NCBI RefSeq assembly: GCF_019279795.1
Contig: NC_056743.1
Location: forward strand, 869,011,864 to 869,075,863
Reading direction: 5' to 3'
Source: Protopterus annectens
Taxonomy: Eukaryota; Chordata; Ceratodontiformes; Protopteridae
Length of the DNA: 64,000 nucleotides
The position numbers were made by a program, and so were the translations under genes. The notes under the pieces are model-generated. The model did not search any database, was not told the origin of the DNA, and was given only the letters and a program-made list of their open reading frames with translations. Shown here piece by piece: positions 1-10,110 of this stretch (position 1 is the first letter of the stretch; every line of letters starts with the position of its first letter).

Positions 1-275
1 CCAGAGGCTCTTTCACTCTGGAATAAAATCCCAGTCCAGGTTAAGCAGAGTCCCACATTGACTCTCTTCAAGAGGAATCTTGATGAGTGGATGGGAGATC
101 GTAGGTTTACCCCGGCCATCACTTCTGTGTCACTGTTAGACAGAGGCACAGTATACTAACCTCAAAAAAAGCATAGCAAAATTAATTTAAAATGGGTGGC
201 GAAAGCCAAACACACTCTGGCTAGGCTTATAAATGCCCTAGGGCAGATAGCCTAGTATGAACCTATGAACCTATA
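1..275 (+). mobile_element. CR1-type LINE, 3' end fragment
   Basis: This is the last part of ORF2 plus the 3' UTR of a CR1-group LINE, entering from outside the window. The sequence at 60-170 encodes a degraded form of the ORF2 C-terminus (Phe-Lys-Arg-Asn-Leu-Asp-Glu-Trp-Met-Gly). It is followed by the GGGTGGCGAAAGCC block and a short GAACCTAT direct repeat at 258-275 that serves as the tail. The same 3' end recurs at 52817-52976 and, more diverged, at 13800-13991 and 43600-43660, so it is a family signature. Start is outside the window. Family assignment is by similarity to the longer copy at 8745-13991. Confidence 0.8.
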
Positions 276-280
276 AAAGA

Positions 281-886
281 ATAGCAAAGGTGTTGAAAAA
301 ATTGATAAATGTGGATTAATGTGATTTTGTGGAGAGGAGGCAAGCATTTGACAATATTAATAGAACAGTGATGATCCAGAGGGAAGCAGAATGTAAGAAA
401 ATACTGCAGTTATTGGTGGGTCGTGATAGAGGGAAAACATTCAACAGAGTAAGCTGGGATTTTAGGTTAATTAGAAATATATATGAGGGATTGGAGGCAA
501 GAATTAAAAGTGTGACGGTTCCTCTCTGGTAAGTTGTGTCTTAACAGAGGAACCAGAGAGGAGTGTCATCTTCCCCCGTGTTGTTTGCTTTATATTTACA
601 GCAATTGGCAAAGAAAATAAGGGACTCGGTAATTCAAGGATATAATTGGTATGGTAATCAAGAAATGTTAGCTTTATTTGCAGACAATGTTAATTTGAAC
701 CAGATAAATCCTCAAAATTACAATTGAGTGCCATTTCAAGTTTTCATGGGATATAAAGTTAATGAATATAAAACGAAGGCTGTAGCTATTAATTGTGTAC
801 CCACACATGAATTTCATCAACAATGCACATATTTATGGGGTCCTGATAAGAAGTAGTATTTAGGAGTGTGAATTAATAAGGCTTCT
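281..886 (+). mobile_element. Tx1/L1-type LINE reverse transcriptase fragment
   Basis: A degenerate fragment of a LINE reverse transcriptase of the L1/Tx1 type. Recognisable blocks are a Lys-Thr-Phe-Asn-Arg-Val-Ser-Trp-Asp-Phe stretch near 435-465 (the DAEKAFDRVSWDF block of this group), a Glu-Gly-Leu-Glu-Ala-Arg-Ile-Lys block near 490-510, and a decayed catalytic box read as Phe-Ala-Asp-Asn near 678-690, where the second Asp of the usual pair is lost. A related copy lies on the other strand at 55807-57350, and the two agree over long stretches around the catalytic box. It abuts the poly-T of the minus-strand element that follows. Non-functional. Confidence 0.7.
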
Positions 887-887
887 G

Positions 888-2985
888 TTTTTTTTTTTTT
901 TAAACACCCATTGAATTATTACTTGTGGCATAGGCAAATGTATATTCATATAAAAATAATCAAACTGCATTAAGATAACAAACATTGTACTTGGTTTATA
1001 TTGCTATACATCATGTAACCTAAGAAAGATTATATAAATTATTCAGTTCCTGCCTTTTCTTTTAAACAAGAAACATCTTTATTAAACCATCACTTAATGC
1101 ATAGGCAGTCATATATTTATTTAAATGAACGAAAAAACACACCAACACAATCCTAATCGCAAGCATTACATCACAAACCATACTGACACACTCCTAGTTG
1201 CAAACATTATGCATCACTTACAGTCTACTCAATCTTTCTCACTAAAACATTACATAGCTTATTTAAGTCCTGCAGCGTTTTAGACTTCATTCCTCCCTTG
1301 TATTTATTACTCCCACAATTCCCATTTTTTCCTATATAGTTTGCTCCTGCTCTTTTCTAAAGATCTAAATTCCAGTTTTATCTCTGTTACTATAATCACT
1401 ACTTCTAGTATAGCTGGTTTAGATTTTGATGTCCATTTTCTAGCAATTGCTTTTTTTGGCAGCCAACATTATTAAACACAGCAAGGTCTTACCATGTCTG
1501 GGCAATTCTGATTCTGTATCATAGCTCAGAAAAATCATCTCCCTCATTACACCAATTTGCCCACCCAGCATCTCTGGCAGTGCACCCCGCAGGGAATACT
1601 TAGTCTGCCAACTCACCGCACTCCCAGAAAATATGTTCCCAGTTACCGCATTCTTCCCCTTCACACCTCCAACATTTACTGTCTGCCTGAGGAAAAATTC
1701 TGTGTAGTCTTCTGGGGGTATAAAAATATCTATGTAAACATTTCAAAGCAAAAGTCCTAAATCTTCTAGATTTTGTTGCATATTTGGGAGACATACATAT
1801 ATCCTCCCATTGTTTCTTTGTGAATTGCTTGTCCAATCTGTCTTTTCAATCCTTTCTAATCGCCTCTGATTGATTGTTATAGTTATCATGCAATATTTTA
1901 TGTGGTCTACTTATTATTCCCTTCTGCTAAAAACTCTACCAGTGCTGGTCTTTTGTTAGCCCTATTTTATTCTCTTTGCCTATTCTCTGATATCAATCCT
2001 TGATAGGAAAGACAATCTCCAACCTGCAGACCAAATAAATTCTTGGCTTCTTCCCATTCTGTCATCTTTCCCTCTCTGGTTATTTGCTCCCAGTACATTT
2101 GCCAGTTTTCTCCAATAAATTCCAACCCCCTCTTGCCTATTGTCTATATATATATATTGGAGTAGTCTCTATCATTAGAATGTCCTTTATCCATTCCAGT
2201 GTTGGCTTAGTTCTTAGGATGCGTTGTGCTACTTTATAGATATAATATTCTGTATGATTATTGTTATTCTCCTTAAAGGCCTGCATCCAAAATCCCAGTG
2301 TCTCCTTGTTTCTTGAGCTATCCCCCCTGTTTCACCATCATCCCTTTCCACTTTGAATTATAGTTTTCTGCTTCTGCTATGTACAGGAGCCTTAACTGTT
2401 GTTGTTGTTGTGTCTTTCGGCTTTTCCCGGTTAGGGGTTGCCACAGCGGAACTCCGGTCCACTAATGATTGGCAGTAGATTTTTACATGCCGAGTTGCCA
2501 GCCCTGATGCACAACCTTCAATGAAGGTACCCCCATTCACGCATGTCTCCACACAGAAGACGCTTTAGCTGAGAATCGAACAGGACAACATCTTACTGTG
2601 AGGCGACAACGCTACCACAGCACCACCACCGCAGTACAGGAGCCTTAACTGTATAACTCTGAAATACCCCTTCAAATCAGGTAATCTCAGTCCGCCTGTT
2701 CTACTGGAAGAATCAGCTTATCCCACTTGACTCTTGCCTTCTTCCCTTCCCAGATAAAGTTCTTCATCTCTTTATTATTTGCTGTCCACTTCTATAAAAA
2801 TATGCCTGACCTGTGTATAAGACTAATGGGACTAAAAACATTTTAACTGCTTGTATCTTACTATTCATATCCATATAACAAAGAAAGATAATCACTGTAA
2901 TCATTGAAATTTTGACCATGGTACTTTTGGTTCGGCCTGTGATTTCAGTCAATCCAATAATGTAAATAGATGGCTTGACAATTTC
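888..2985 (-). mobile_element. Tx1/L1-type LINE, 3' half, minus strand
   Basis: The 3' half of an L1/Tx1-type LINE on the minus strand. The T-run at 888-901 is its poly-A tail. Reading back from there, 1600-1836 encodes a C-terminal cysteine-histidine block of the form Trp-Arg-Cys...Trp-Glu-His-Ile-Phe-Trp-Glu-Cys, which is typical of the end of L1/Tx1 ORF2. Positions 2700-2952 encode the region after the reverse transcriptase, including Tyr-Met-Asp-Met-Asn-Ser-Lys-Ile-Gln-Ala-Val. The 5' half is missing. A 234-bp SINE interrupts it at 2400-2633. The adjoining plus-strand fragment at 281-886 lies on the poly-A side, so it is not a normal 5' inversion. Confidence 0.7.
2381..2652 (-). mobile_element. 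tRNA-headed SINE with 19-bp target duplication
   Basis: A SINE of about 234 bp (2400-2633) inserted in minus orientation and flanked by a perfect 19-bp direct repeat at 2381-2399 and 2634-2652. Read on the minus strand it starts with a tRNA-like head carrying A-box-like and B-box-like (GTTCGATTCTC) promoter blocks. It continues through a body ending in an AACCCCTAACCGGG...AAAGCCGAAAGACAC block and finishes in a CAACAA tail. Copies of the same family are at 55558-55791 (+) and 58191-58418 (-). It sits inside the Tx1/L1 remnant and is therefore younger than it. It is not a functional tRNA gene, because the acceptor-stem pairing is not kept. Confidence 0.9.
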
Positions 2986-3029
2986 AGCTATCCCACTGAA
3001 GGTGTGTTTTTATCTCTGAATGAGCAAAT

Positions 3030-3640
3030 TAATGTTTTGGACAAGACTTTATTCAAATATATATCTTTACAATTGAGCAATTTTTTCTAGGATGAAAGTA
3101 TCAAATGTAAACATGTACCAAAGGGTTTGAGGTTTTGGAAATTCCCACAAGGTGTTGAGGAGAATTCACCTTTTCATCAAGAACTACTTGAATTATTCAA
3201 CAGAATGGGACTTGAACTGACTAGATTGTTTTTTAGCCAGATGGCAATGCTTAAAGAAAATATTAACAAACTTGTAAGTTCCATTTCCCGCAGACTTGGA
3301 TTTTCCTAAATACAAAAATAATTTTAACAATGTATTTAAGCAGACTGAGTCTAAATTAGTTCCCATTAAACGTAAGAAGCACAAAAAAATTATTTGTGAC
3401 TATCAGGGTTATAACAATCAAACTGTTTACCCCAAGCCCTCTGGTGGTGTGAAAAGAGACAATAATTTTAATGTTGGTCATTATAGAGGAGAGGATACCA
3501 ACAATTACAATGATGAGGTTGAGGATTCCCTTTTAGAATTTCTTGCTGTATGTCTGGCCAACAAACAGTGGAGGAAGTTCAGTTATCCACAACCATTCCA
3601 CAGTGGATTTTTTGCAATAAAAGTTTGTTTGTGAGTTCTG
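3030..3640 (+). pseudogene. Unidentified retroelement ORF fragment (possibly Penelope-like N-terminus)
   Basis: Two overlapping open stretches, 3127-3309 and 3296-3634 in different frames, together read as one frameshifted Lys/Asn-rich polypeptide. The second half has a basic Arg-Lys-Lys-His-Lys-Lys block and an acidic Asp/Glu-rich end. No catalytic motif is visible. The composition and the heptad-like leucines in the first part recall the poorly conserved N-terminal region of Penelope-like elements, which occur elsewhere in the window, but this is a guess. It is flanked by a Tx1/L1 remnant on the left and DIRS sequence on the right. It could equally be the start of another LINE ORF1. Confidence 0.3.
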
Positions 3641-3689
3641 GGCTACCTGATTTTTTTTTTTTAAGTTTACTTGTTTTAACACACCAGTT

Positions 3690-4790
3690 CCACTGTTTTG
3701 CTTAGTTTTATTGTTTTTTTTTGTCTCAGCAATCAGCTGGCAAGATTCTGCTCCAGGCCTCCATGCAAGAAGGCCTGGAAGACAGATGTATTTTCTTTAC
3801 CTTTGACAGGAATATTCCTGTGTGCCTTTCCACCCTTTACACTAATATCCAGGGTACTTCTGAAGATTTAGAAAGAATCCCGCAGGATCATTGTGATGAC
3901 TGCCTTTTGGCTCAGGCAACCATGGTTCTCCCTTCTTTTGGAAATTGCCAGGGGTAATTGCAACAAGCTTTCTCACAAACTGAATCTACTCACACAAAAA
4001 CGGGGGTGTTTGATACATCTCTACACCAATCAACTTCACTTGACTTCCTGGATGATAGGGTCTTAATTTGTTTTCGGCACCTGTTTAATGAGGATGTGCA
4101 GCTACTAATGTAGACAAGAAAGCGGGCTACTAAATTAATCATATATTAACAAGGGTCTACTTCAAAGGATCGAAATTTCACAACACCGAACCTCTGATCA
4201 TCGAAGACCAGAGGATCGAAGTTGTAGAATATCGAACCATAAAAAAAAAAAAAAAAATCAAACAAATGAAAACTTCTTATTTCACGTTTTTGCAGGGGTG
4301 CAAGCCCCCCTGCACCCCTCACTCCCCTGCTACTTAACTATACCAACTCTGAGATCACACTATAGTGAAGAGAACGGTAAATTTCCCATTATGCACTGTA
4401 CGTCGATCATTCACAAGGTTCAGTATTTCACAACTTCAATCATCTGGTCTTCACAGATCAGTGATTCGTTGTTGTGAAATTTTGATCCTTTGAAGGGGAC
4501 CCATTAACAAGTGGGGAGGATTTTCTAGTTGGTGCTAACAACATAATCAGCGTCCATTCAGGGCTTGTTCTCTGATATTGCAATATTTATGTGAGTTATT
4601 ATCCTATGGCCTTTCTTACATCTCCATCAAGGTTCATTTGTTGGCCATTTTAGCATCTCTGTCCATGGATCCTCCTCTTTTAATGAAATGATTTATTGTG
4701 GTCTCATTTTGTTATATTACAAAAACCTGGCATTTTAACAGAGGTGTGTACACTTTTTATATCCACTGTAAGTGTTCAGAGTTATTCCTT
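3690..4790 (+). mobile_element. DIRS-type element fragment (post-RNase H region and recombinase start), split by a DNA transposon
   Basis: From 3735 the reading frame beginning Thr-Asp-Val-Phe-Ser-Leu-Pro matches the segment between RNase H and tyrosine recombinase in the DIRS elements at 16740-16960 and 34440-34680. The conserved PWFSLLLE block is at about 3926-3950. The start of the recombinase domain is visible up to 4152, and its continuation resumes at 4511 (Pro-Met-Ala-Phe-Leu-Thr-Ser near 4608). The break is the 350-bp element at 4153-4502. Several stops and one frameshift are present, and only part of the recombinase remains, so it is a dead copy. Confidence 0.7.
4145..4510. mobile_element. 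Short inverted-repeat DNA transposon (MITE A) with 8-bp target duplication
   Basis: A 350-bp element at 4153-4502 flanked by an exact 8-bp direct repeat ATTAACAA (4145-4152 and 4503-4510). The ends are inverted repeats of about 86 bp (roughly 4153-4238 against 4417-4502). They begin GGGTCTACTTCAAAGGATC on the left and, reverse complemented, GGGTCCCCTTCAAAGGATC on the right. The centre holds an A-run and a GC-rich hairpin-like segment around 4290-4325 that reappears in the element at 56511-56939. There is no coding capacity, so it must be mobilised by a transposase encoded elsewhere. The 8-bp duplication excludes mariner (TA) and Harbinger (3 bp) and fits Merlin, P, hAT or Mutator-like types. 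The family is not identified. Confidence 0.88.
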
Positions 4791-4799
4791 AAACGCTTG

Positions 4800-5225
4800 C
4801 ATGACCTTACGAGCTCTAGAACTAGCACCTTTAGATCGTAGGGGGAAAGGCTTATACACTAGTACGTTTCTGGCTCCAAAGAAAGTGTTTCCTTGAAGAT
4901 CAGTTTTACGCTTTCCATTTTCAACCTGTTTGTGACAATACAAAAGTTCAAAATGTTGACCTGTTACCTGTCATTCCTGCTTTGAATTTTATGATGACAT
5001 TAAGCCTAAAGGATGCTGATCTTTGGATCATTATAGCCACAGGCTTCAGGAAATTTCTAAGATTCTCTAGGACTAGGTCACATTATCAGTGTTCTGCATT
5101 ACCCTTTGGGTTATTTACAGCTCCAAGAGTTTTTACAAAGTGTCTAGCTCCAGTGAGAGCTCATTGCAGACTTAAGGCGTTCACATATTTCTTTATTTAG
5201 ATGACTTAATTATCTTTACAGAGTC
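4800..5225 (+). mobile_element. DIRS-type reverse transcriptase fragment
   Basis: The segment 4982-5200 encodes a DIRS-type reverse transcriptase palm in the order Leu-Lys-Asp-Ala-Asp (the LKDAY block), a Phe-Arg-Lys-Phe-Leu-Arg-Phe block, then Ala-Leu-Pro-Phe-Gly-Leu-Phe-Thr-Ala-Pro-Arg-Val-Phe-Thr-Lys-Cys. The catalytic YxDD box just downstream (5188-5210) is disrupted by a stop. Upstream, 4850-4895 still reads Thr-Phe-Leu-Ala-Pro-Lys-Lys, the block that precedes the palm. It lies after recombinase sequence at 3690-4790, the reverse of element order, so it is a separate fragment. Confidence 0.65.
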
Positions 5226-5252
5226 TTTTTGCCAGATGTTAGGAGTCCTTAA

Positions 5253-5770
5253 CGTGGAATCTGATATCTGCTCCATCCGGATTCAACCTGTGGGACTTTG
5301 GATCCAACACCAGCTGATTCTAAAGCCTTTAGCACATCTTAACTCCATCTCCCTTACCCATAACTCCACACTCCTCTAGCAAGTTCCCAGGTCTAGTTTG
5401 CCACCAGTTGTGGTCTGCATCTAGGTCCTTAGCTCGACATGGTATTTCTTTTTTTCTCAAGATTCTTGTCAGGGGTGAGATTTCCTTTTTTCCCTTATCC
5501 TTTGTTTTTATTTTAAGCCCTTTCAAGTTAGTTTTAGATAGATGCCCTTCCATATCACTGTTGCAGTATTCTTCAGTAAAGGGATCTCCTGCCAAGGGTA
5601 GCCCAATGTCCACCCAGTATACCAAAACCTTAGGTTTTCAAGGATGATGTACGTCACACGTATGCTCCCCACTCATGGCAAAGGTCATAAAGATGACATA
5701 CAGATGTACATACCTCAGTACTACTTTGCCACCGATCTGAAAGCCATCTGCGATCATCTGTCTGAGCACT
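5253..5770 (+). mobile_element. DIRS left terminal repeat and leader (L family)
   Basis: The stretch 5253-5415 is the reverse complement of the right terminal repeat of DIRS L at 27800-27965. Both share a CTTTGGATCCAA block, AGCTGATTCTAAAGCCTTTAG and a CTCCCTTACCCATA block, ending near GTTTGCC. In DIRS elements the terminal repeats are inverted, so this is a left end in plus orientation. The sequence to about 5770 would be the 5' leader. It contains no long frame that matches a gag. The element is cut off by the CR1 fragment that follows. Confidence 0.6.
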
Positions 5771-5865
5771 CTGTTTGTGCTGGTTACCAAACCCATTATC
5801 AGATAAGTGCCCCTTTGTGTTTTTCTTCTCTTTTTTTTTGGTTTGTGAGTTTACATATCATCCAG

Positions 5866-6943
5866 TGTGCAGAATTGTTGACAAACTCAAGAGGTTAGGA
5901 AGAAACCCATATGTCACCCAGTGGATAGCCAGCTGGCTTATAGAAAGGACCCAGGAAGCTAAAATTGTGGAGTTCACCTCTACAAAGAGGCCAGTCACAA
6001 GTGGAGTTCTTCAGGGATCAGTCCTTGAACCAGTCCTTTTTGGCATTTATTTTTCTAAAGTCAAGGCAAATGTCAGTGGTCTATGGCTAACTAAATTTGC
6101 AGATGATTATAAATTAGGAGCTGTCATTGTATCCCACACCGACACAGATGTTCTCCAGGAAGGGCTGACACAGACAAACAACTGGTGTTAGAGCTGTGGA
6201 CTAAAACTAAATGCCAAGAAATCCATAATAGTATCTTTCGGGAAGTCATCTACCCCTGGTAACTATCATATTGACAACACACCCCCTAGAGTTGACCCAG
6301 TAGTTAGGGACTTGGGGACACACATAGACAGTAATCTAGCCTTTGACCATCATGTATCTACAGTAGTGAGGAAATCTTTCTGTATTGCTCAACTTATAAA
6401 CAAAAGTATGGCGTCTAGGTCCAAGGAAGTCATTGTTCCACTGTATTCAGCATTCATCAGACCTATCATTGAGTACAATGCCCCCTTTGGTGTACACTTA
6501 TCCAGGCATATCCAACAAAAGGAACATCCACAGAGGTTCCTCACTAAAAGAATACAGGGTGTCAGTAAAATGTCCTGTGCAGACCCCCTCAAGGCCCTAA
6601 CCCTGTATTCTATCTCCTACACGCTGTTGAGGGGAGATCTATGCCTGGCATACAGGACATTGTCAGACCCCACTCTAATAGACCTCCTGCATATCAACAG
6701 AACAAACAGCACCAGAATTACCCATTCCAAAGACTTAAACCTTGCTTGTGCTATAAATAGGACTTGCTGGAGAGGCAGGTATGTATCCCAGAGACTACCC
6801 TGTCTCTGGAACAGGCTCTTCATCCATGTGAAGCAGAGTTTCTCCCTAACCCAATTCAAGTATAACTTGGATAATTGGATGGGGAATAGAAAATTCATCC
6901 CTGGCTTGACAAATTTATCTCTAATGGACAGCGGTAACCTGTA
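5866..6943 (+). mobile_element. CR1-type LINE reverse transcriptase fragment
   Basis: This is the reverse-transcriptase and C-terminal part of CR1 ORF2. In order it holds an Ile-Val-Asp-Lys-Leu block, a Val-Leu-Gln-Gly-Ser-Val-Leu-Glu-Pro-Val-Leu-Phe block, the catalytic Lys-Phe-Ala-Asp-Asp-Tyr-Lys-Leu-Gly-Ala box (about 6095-6125), and the Asn-Ala-Lys-Lys-Ser block after one stop. A long open C-terminus at 6312-6944 ends with a Leu-Asp-Asn-Trp-Met-Gly-Asn-Arg motif. It aligns well with the fuller copy at 12840-13690 but keeps FADD where that copy has FGDD. The usual 3' tail with GAACCTAT repeats is missing, since DIRS gag sequence begins immediately. Confidence 0.85.
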
Positions 6944-8744
6944 AATGTTTTATCTCCCAGGCCCCTGCTTACACTTATCAAAGGCACCAGAACTTGTCAG
7001 AGATTTGGGATCCGTGGCTAAGCTTAAAAAGGCCCTTATTTTTGTTAGCCTAGTAAACAGCTATGAACCCATTCCCCATAGTGACCATCAGGAGCAGTGT
7101 CTCTTTTGCTTGAGTGCTTCTCAAGACCATACTAAGTGCTCAGTTTGTCAAGCATTTGTCTCTAAGACCCTACATAGTCATCTCTGCACCATGTCAGTCT
7201 GTCTGGATTCCAGAAGGCGTTGAGCGAAGTAGTTGGTACATGAATAGTTTTCCCAGTTAATGGTGGGGTAGTTGAAATCGCCCATTATTAGGGTGTTTGG
7301 TTGAACCCTAATATTTTCCAGTACATCAAAAAAAGAGGAGTGGGAATCCTGGGGCATGGTGGACCAATGTCTTAAGTTGTTGACCCATGGTGCTATGATG
7401 GAATCATCTTATCTGCCAAGAAGACGACCAAAAGAGTTAGGTCAGATTTGGCTGCTTTACCACCTCCCCTGAATGTCTCTCTTAACGCTGGTAAAAGCCC
7501 GGATGATCGTCTGGCTGTTCCATCAGATTCCTCTGCTGTGACCGTGTCGGAGGCTGGCATGGATCTGGCTTCTCGCATGTCCTCAGAGGCTCTGCATACA
7601 TCCATTGTGGTTGTTGACGGGGGAACCTTAGCTGATAATATCTAAGGGACCAAGGGGTACTCCAGAGATTCTTGTTCGGGAGGAGATTCCCACTACACTG
7701 AGTGTCTGTATGGGTCCGAACGTCCTAAGGTCTTTAGTGCTGACATCCCACTAAAGAAGAAGAAGCAGAAGACTAAACACATTTCCCCTGCTGCCACAGA
7801 TCCCCAGCGTGAATTGCAGGATTTTAAACAGTGGTTATTTAATGTACTCATGGCTTTGAAGCCTCCCCATGGAGATTTTGTCCCTGCCCCTCCTTGATCT
7901 TCTACTCCACTTAAGGGGGCTAGGGAGCAGGACTGTTCTGATGAAGAACTGGACTCGGGTGGGGGAAGAGTCCTGGGCATACTCCTCTGAGATTCCTTCT
8001 CCATTGGACTTTGGACTTTGGTTTAAAGGAGGAAGATTCCATTAGCCCAGATTCTCCCTTTGAGGATCTGCTTTGGGGATGCTACCTCTTGTGTGATGGA
8101 ATTTTTTTTTAAATGGGACTGTTCTTGGGTTGCTGATGTCCAGAAAAGGTATTATGAACTCCTTCATATGGAGTCCCCTAAGCACTCTACTGTTCCCCCA
8201 GTCCTGACTGCCCTGTTGGACACTTTTTCAGCAGCATCTTTGACTCCTGATTCCCAAACTCTAGACCCTAAAAAGCCTGACAGGTTTTATAAGCTGCCTG
8301 ATGACTGTAAGTTTCTCTACAAATATCCCTCTGCTGACCTCTCTGTTGTGTCAGTCTCTTCTGACAAACCTTCTAAGCTCTTGCCTTCTACTAAATTGCT
8401 TCCTTCTGGCAAGGACAGTAGGGCCATAGAACAGCAGGGCAAAAAGGTGTATACTGTTGCGATCCTGTTTTTTGGGCTATTAATTAACAGACCCATATAA
8501 CCAGATATGCCTTAGCCCTTCTTTCTCAGGCCTCTCAGGTTGCCTCTGACCTTCTTGATTCTGACGGGAAGGTTTCGGCCCTCTCTTTAGTGGGTTTCTC
8601 TTCTCATGTGCTCGCCATTCTATTAAATGTAGTTATGATGCAGCTGATGATTCTTCGAGAGCTACTACTTTTGGTTCTGTGTTGAGGCACTACTCTTGGC
8701 TTCGCCTCCAGCCTTTGTCTGATGATGCTAAGGCTAAACTATTG
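6944..8744 (+). mobile_element. DIRS A, gag region (5' part)
   Basis: Decayed gag of a DIRS-type element. At 7080-7190 a Cys/His cluster (Cys-Leu-Phe-Cys-Leu, then His-Thr-Lys-Cys-Ser-Val-Cys) is the family's N-terminal zinc-binding-like block. A 156-bp antisense CR1 scrap (7207-7362) breaks it. Serine/proline-rich sequence follows. At 8110-8440 comes a conserved gag core containing Leu-Asp-Pro-Lys-Lys-Pro-Asp-Arg-Phe-Tyr-Lys-Leu-Pro-Asp. It stops at 8744 and resumes at 13992 after a nested CR1, where the frame continues in Phe-Pro-Asp-Asn-Lys-Asn-Leu-Phe. It carries several stops and frameshifts. This copy belongs to a subfamily distinct from DIRS C, D and E, as its reverse transcriptase reads differently. 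Confidence 0.65.
7207..7362 (-). mobile_element. Antisense internal scrap of CR1 endonuclease region
   Basis: The sequence is nearly the reverse complement of 11450-11605 within the CR1 at 8745-13991. It includes the block encoding Met-Gly-Asp-Phe-Asn-Tyr-Pro of the endonuclease. It has neither a LINE 3' end nor a tail, which is unusual because target-primed reverse transcription normally delivers the 3' end. It interrupts the DIRS A gag. Capture during double-strand-break repair is one explanation. Confidence 0.85.
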
Positions 8745-9410
8745 CTGGAGCCTTCTTGTGTCCTGACAGAGTGCTGTTCAAACTATCTGGAGATATACAG
8801 AGCTGAGTATATTTTTCAGGCACTTCAGAGTTGTGTACTGGTAATTGTTGTTTGACTAATTTTATATCATTGCTGGCTGACTTCAGAGTTGTGTACTGTT
8901 ATTTTTGCTTCACTGTATAGTTTTTCAGATCTCTGCTGAAGGTGTTTTTCCCCCACCCCTTATCTCTCTGTGTCTTAAGTTGGTATAACTGGTTTTACAT
9001 CATGTGTGTTATCTGACTATCTCAAGGATTACTTGCATAAAATTAGACGCTCTTAGTAATAGCCTGCATATCATTGCTGGAGCCTTTCTGTGTCCTGACA
9101 GAGTGCTCTTCAAACTATCTGGAGATATACAGAGCTTAGTATATTTTTCTGATACGTCAGAGTTGTGTACTGCTAATTGTTGTTTGACTAATTTTATATC
9201 ATTGCTGGCTGACTTCAGAGTTGTGCACTATTTTTGCTTCACTGTATAGTTTTTCAGATCTCTGCTGAAGGTGCTGGTTTTCTCATACCCACCCTCCCTA
9301 TTCCTGTCTTGTTTAAATTTGGAGGCTTTTGCAGTTGCCGCCCCCACTGTAGATTTGATCTGAGAAACTCCCCCCAGTCCCATCTCTTTACCTCATTCTA
9401 CCTAATAGAC
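8745..9410 (+). repeat. Tandem 5' UTR monomers of the CR1, period about 332 bp
   Basis: Two copies of a roughly 332-bp unit start at 8745 and 9077, each with CTGGAGCC followed by TGTCCTGACAGAGTGCT and an ACTATCTGGAGATATACAGAG block. Both end near a TTTTTCAGATCTCTGCTGAAGG block. Smaller internal repeats are also present, for example GCTGGCTGACTTCAGAGTTGTG. Monomeric 5' UTRs act as internal promoters in some LINEs such as mouse L1. That role here is inference. Confidence 0.75.
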
Positions 9411-9548
9411 TCCTTCTGCACTTGTTTTTAGTCATTTTTAATTTAATTGCATTTTTTAAACTGTTTGGTCTAACATTGCTACATACTCAAGTGTGCTAGC
9501 TTGCACTGCATTCAAATTGTTTTTACTGCTGCTTTAGCTACTTTTCTG

Positions 9549-9551
<3 letters not shown>

Positions 9552-9602
<51 letters not shown>
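9552..9602. repeat. (TA)n microsatellite
   Basis: About 24 TA units inside the CR1 5' UTR. Confidence 0.97.
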
Positions 9603-10110
9603 AAATACCTTTCCTGTAACTAGTGTAGTCCAGATTCAGATTTGCTGTATCCAGGACTGTATGTAAGCTGCTGAGCCCCCCCAAGCTTTCTGTGTTGGAG
9701 GGAAGCCTTCTAGCTTATCAGTAGGAGTGGTAAGCACTAGGTAACCTATCTACTACATAAGGAGTGGTTCTGGCCCAGAAATTGTAGTTATTGGCCGTTT
9801 GGGCAGTTTTTCCATCTCTCTCAACTTTCTGATTTAAAAGCCCGAATTTGCACTTCCCCCCCTTTCCTGTAACTAGTTTAGTCCAGATACAGATTCTTAG
9901 TTTTAGCACTTGAATTTGCTTATTTGTGCTCAGCGCTTGTTTAGAACTTGTAAGCACTAAATAACCTACTAATTAATACAGCACTCAACCTTCCTCATTA
10001 CGTAGAGGAAAACAGTTTTGGTACTTACTTTCCTCACTTGCTTAGAGAAAAACAGCTCTTGTACTCACTTTCCTCATTTATCTAGAGGAAAATTGCTTTT
10101 TTATTCAGGA

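Noticed and set aside
281..2985. Twin-priming (5' inversion) of a single L1-type insertion
   Set aside because: The inverted fragment lies on the poly-A side of the minus-strand copy, whereas 5' inversion would place it at the other end. Two separate fragments are more likely.
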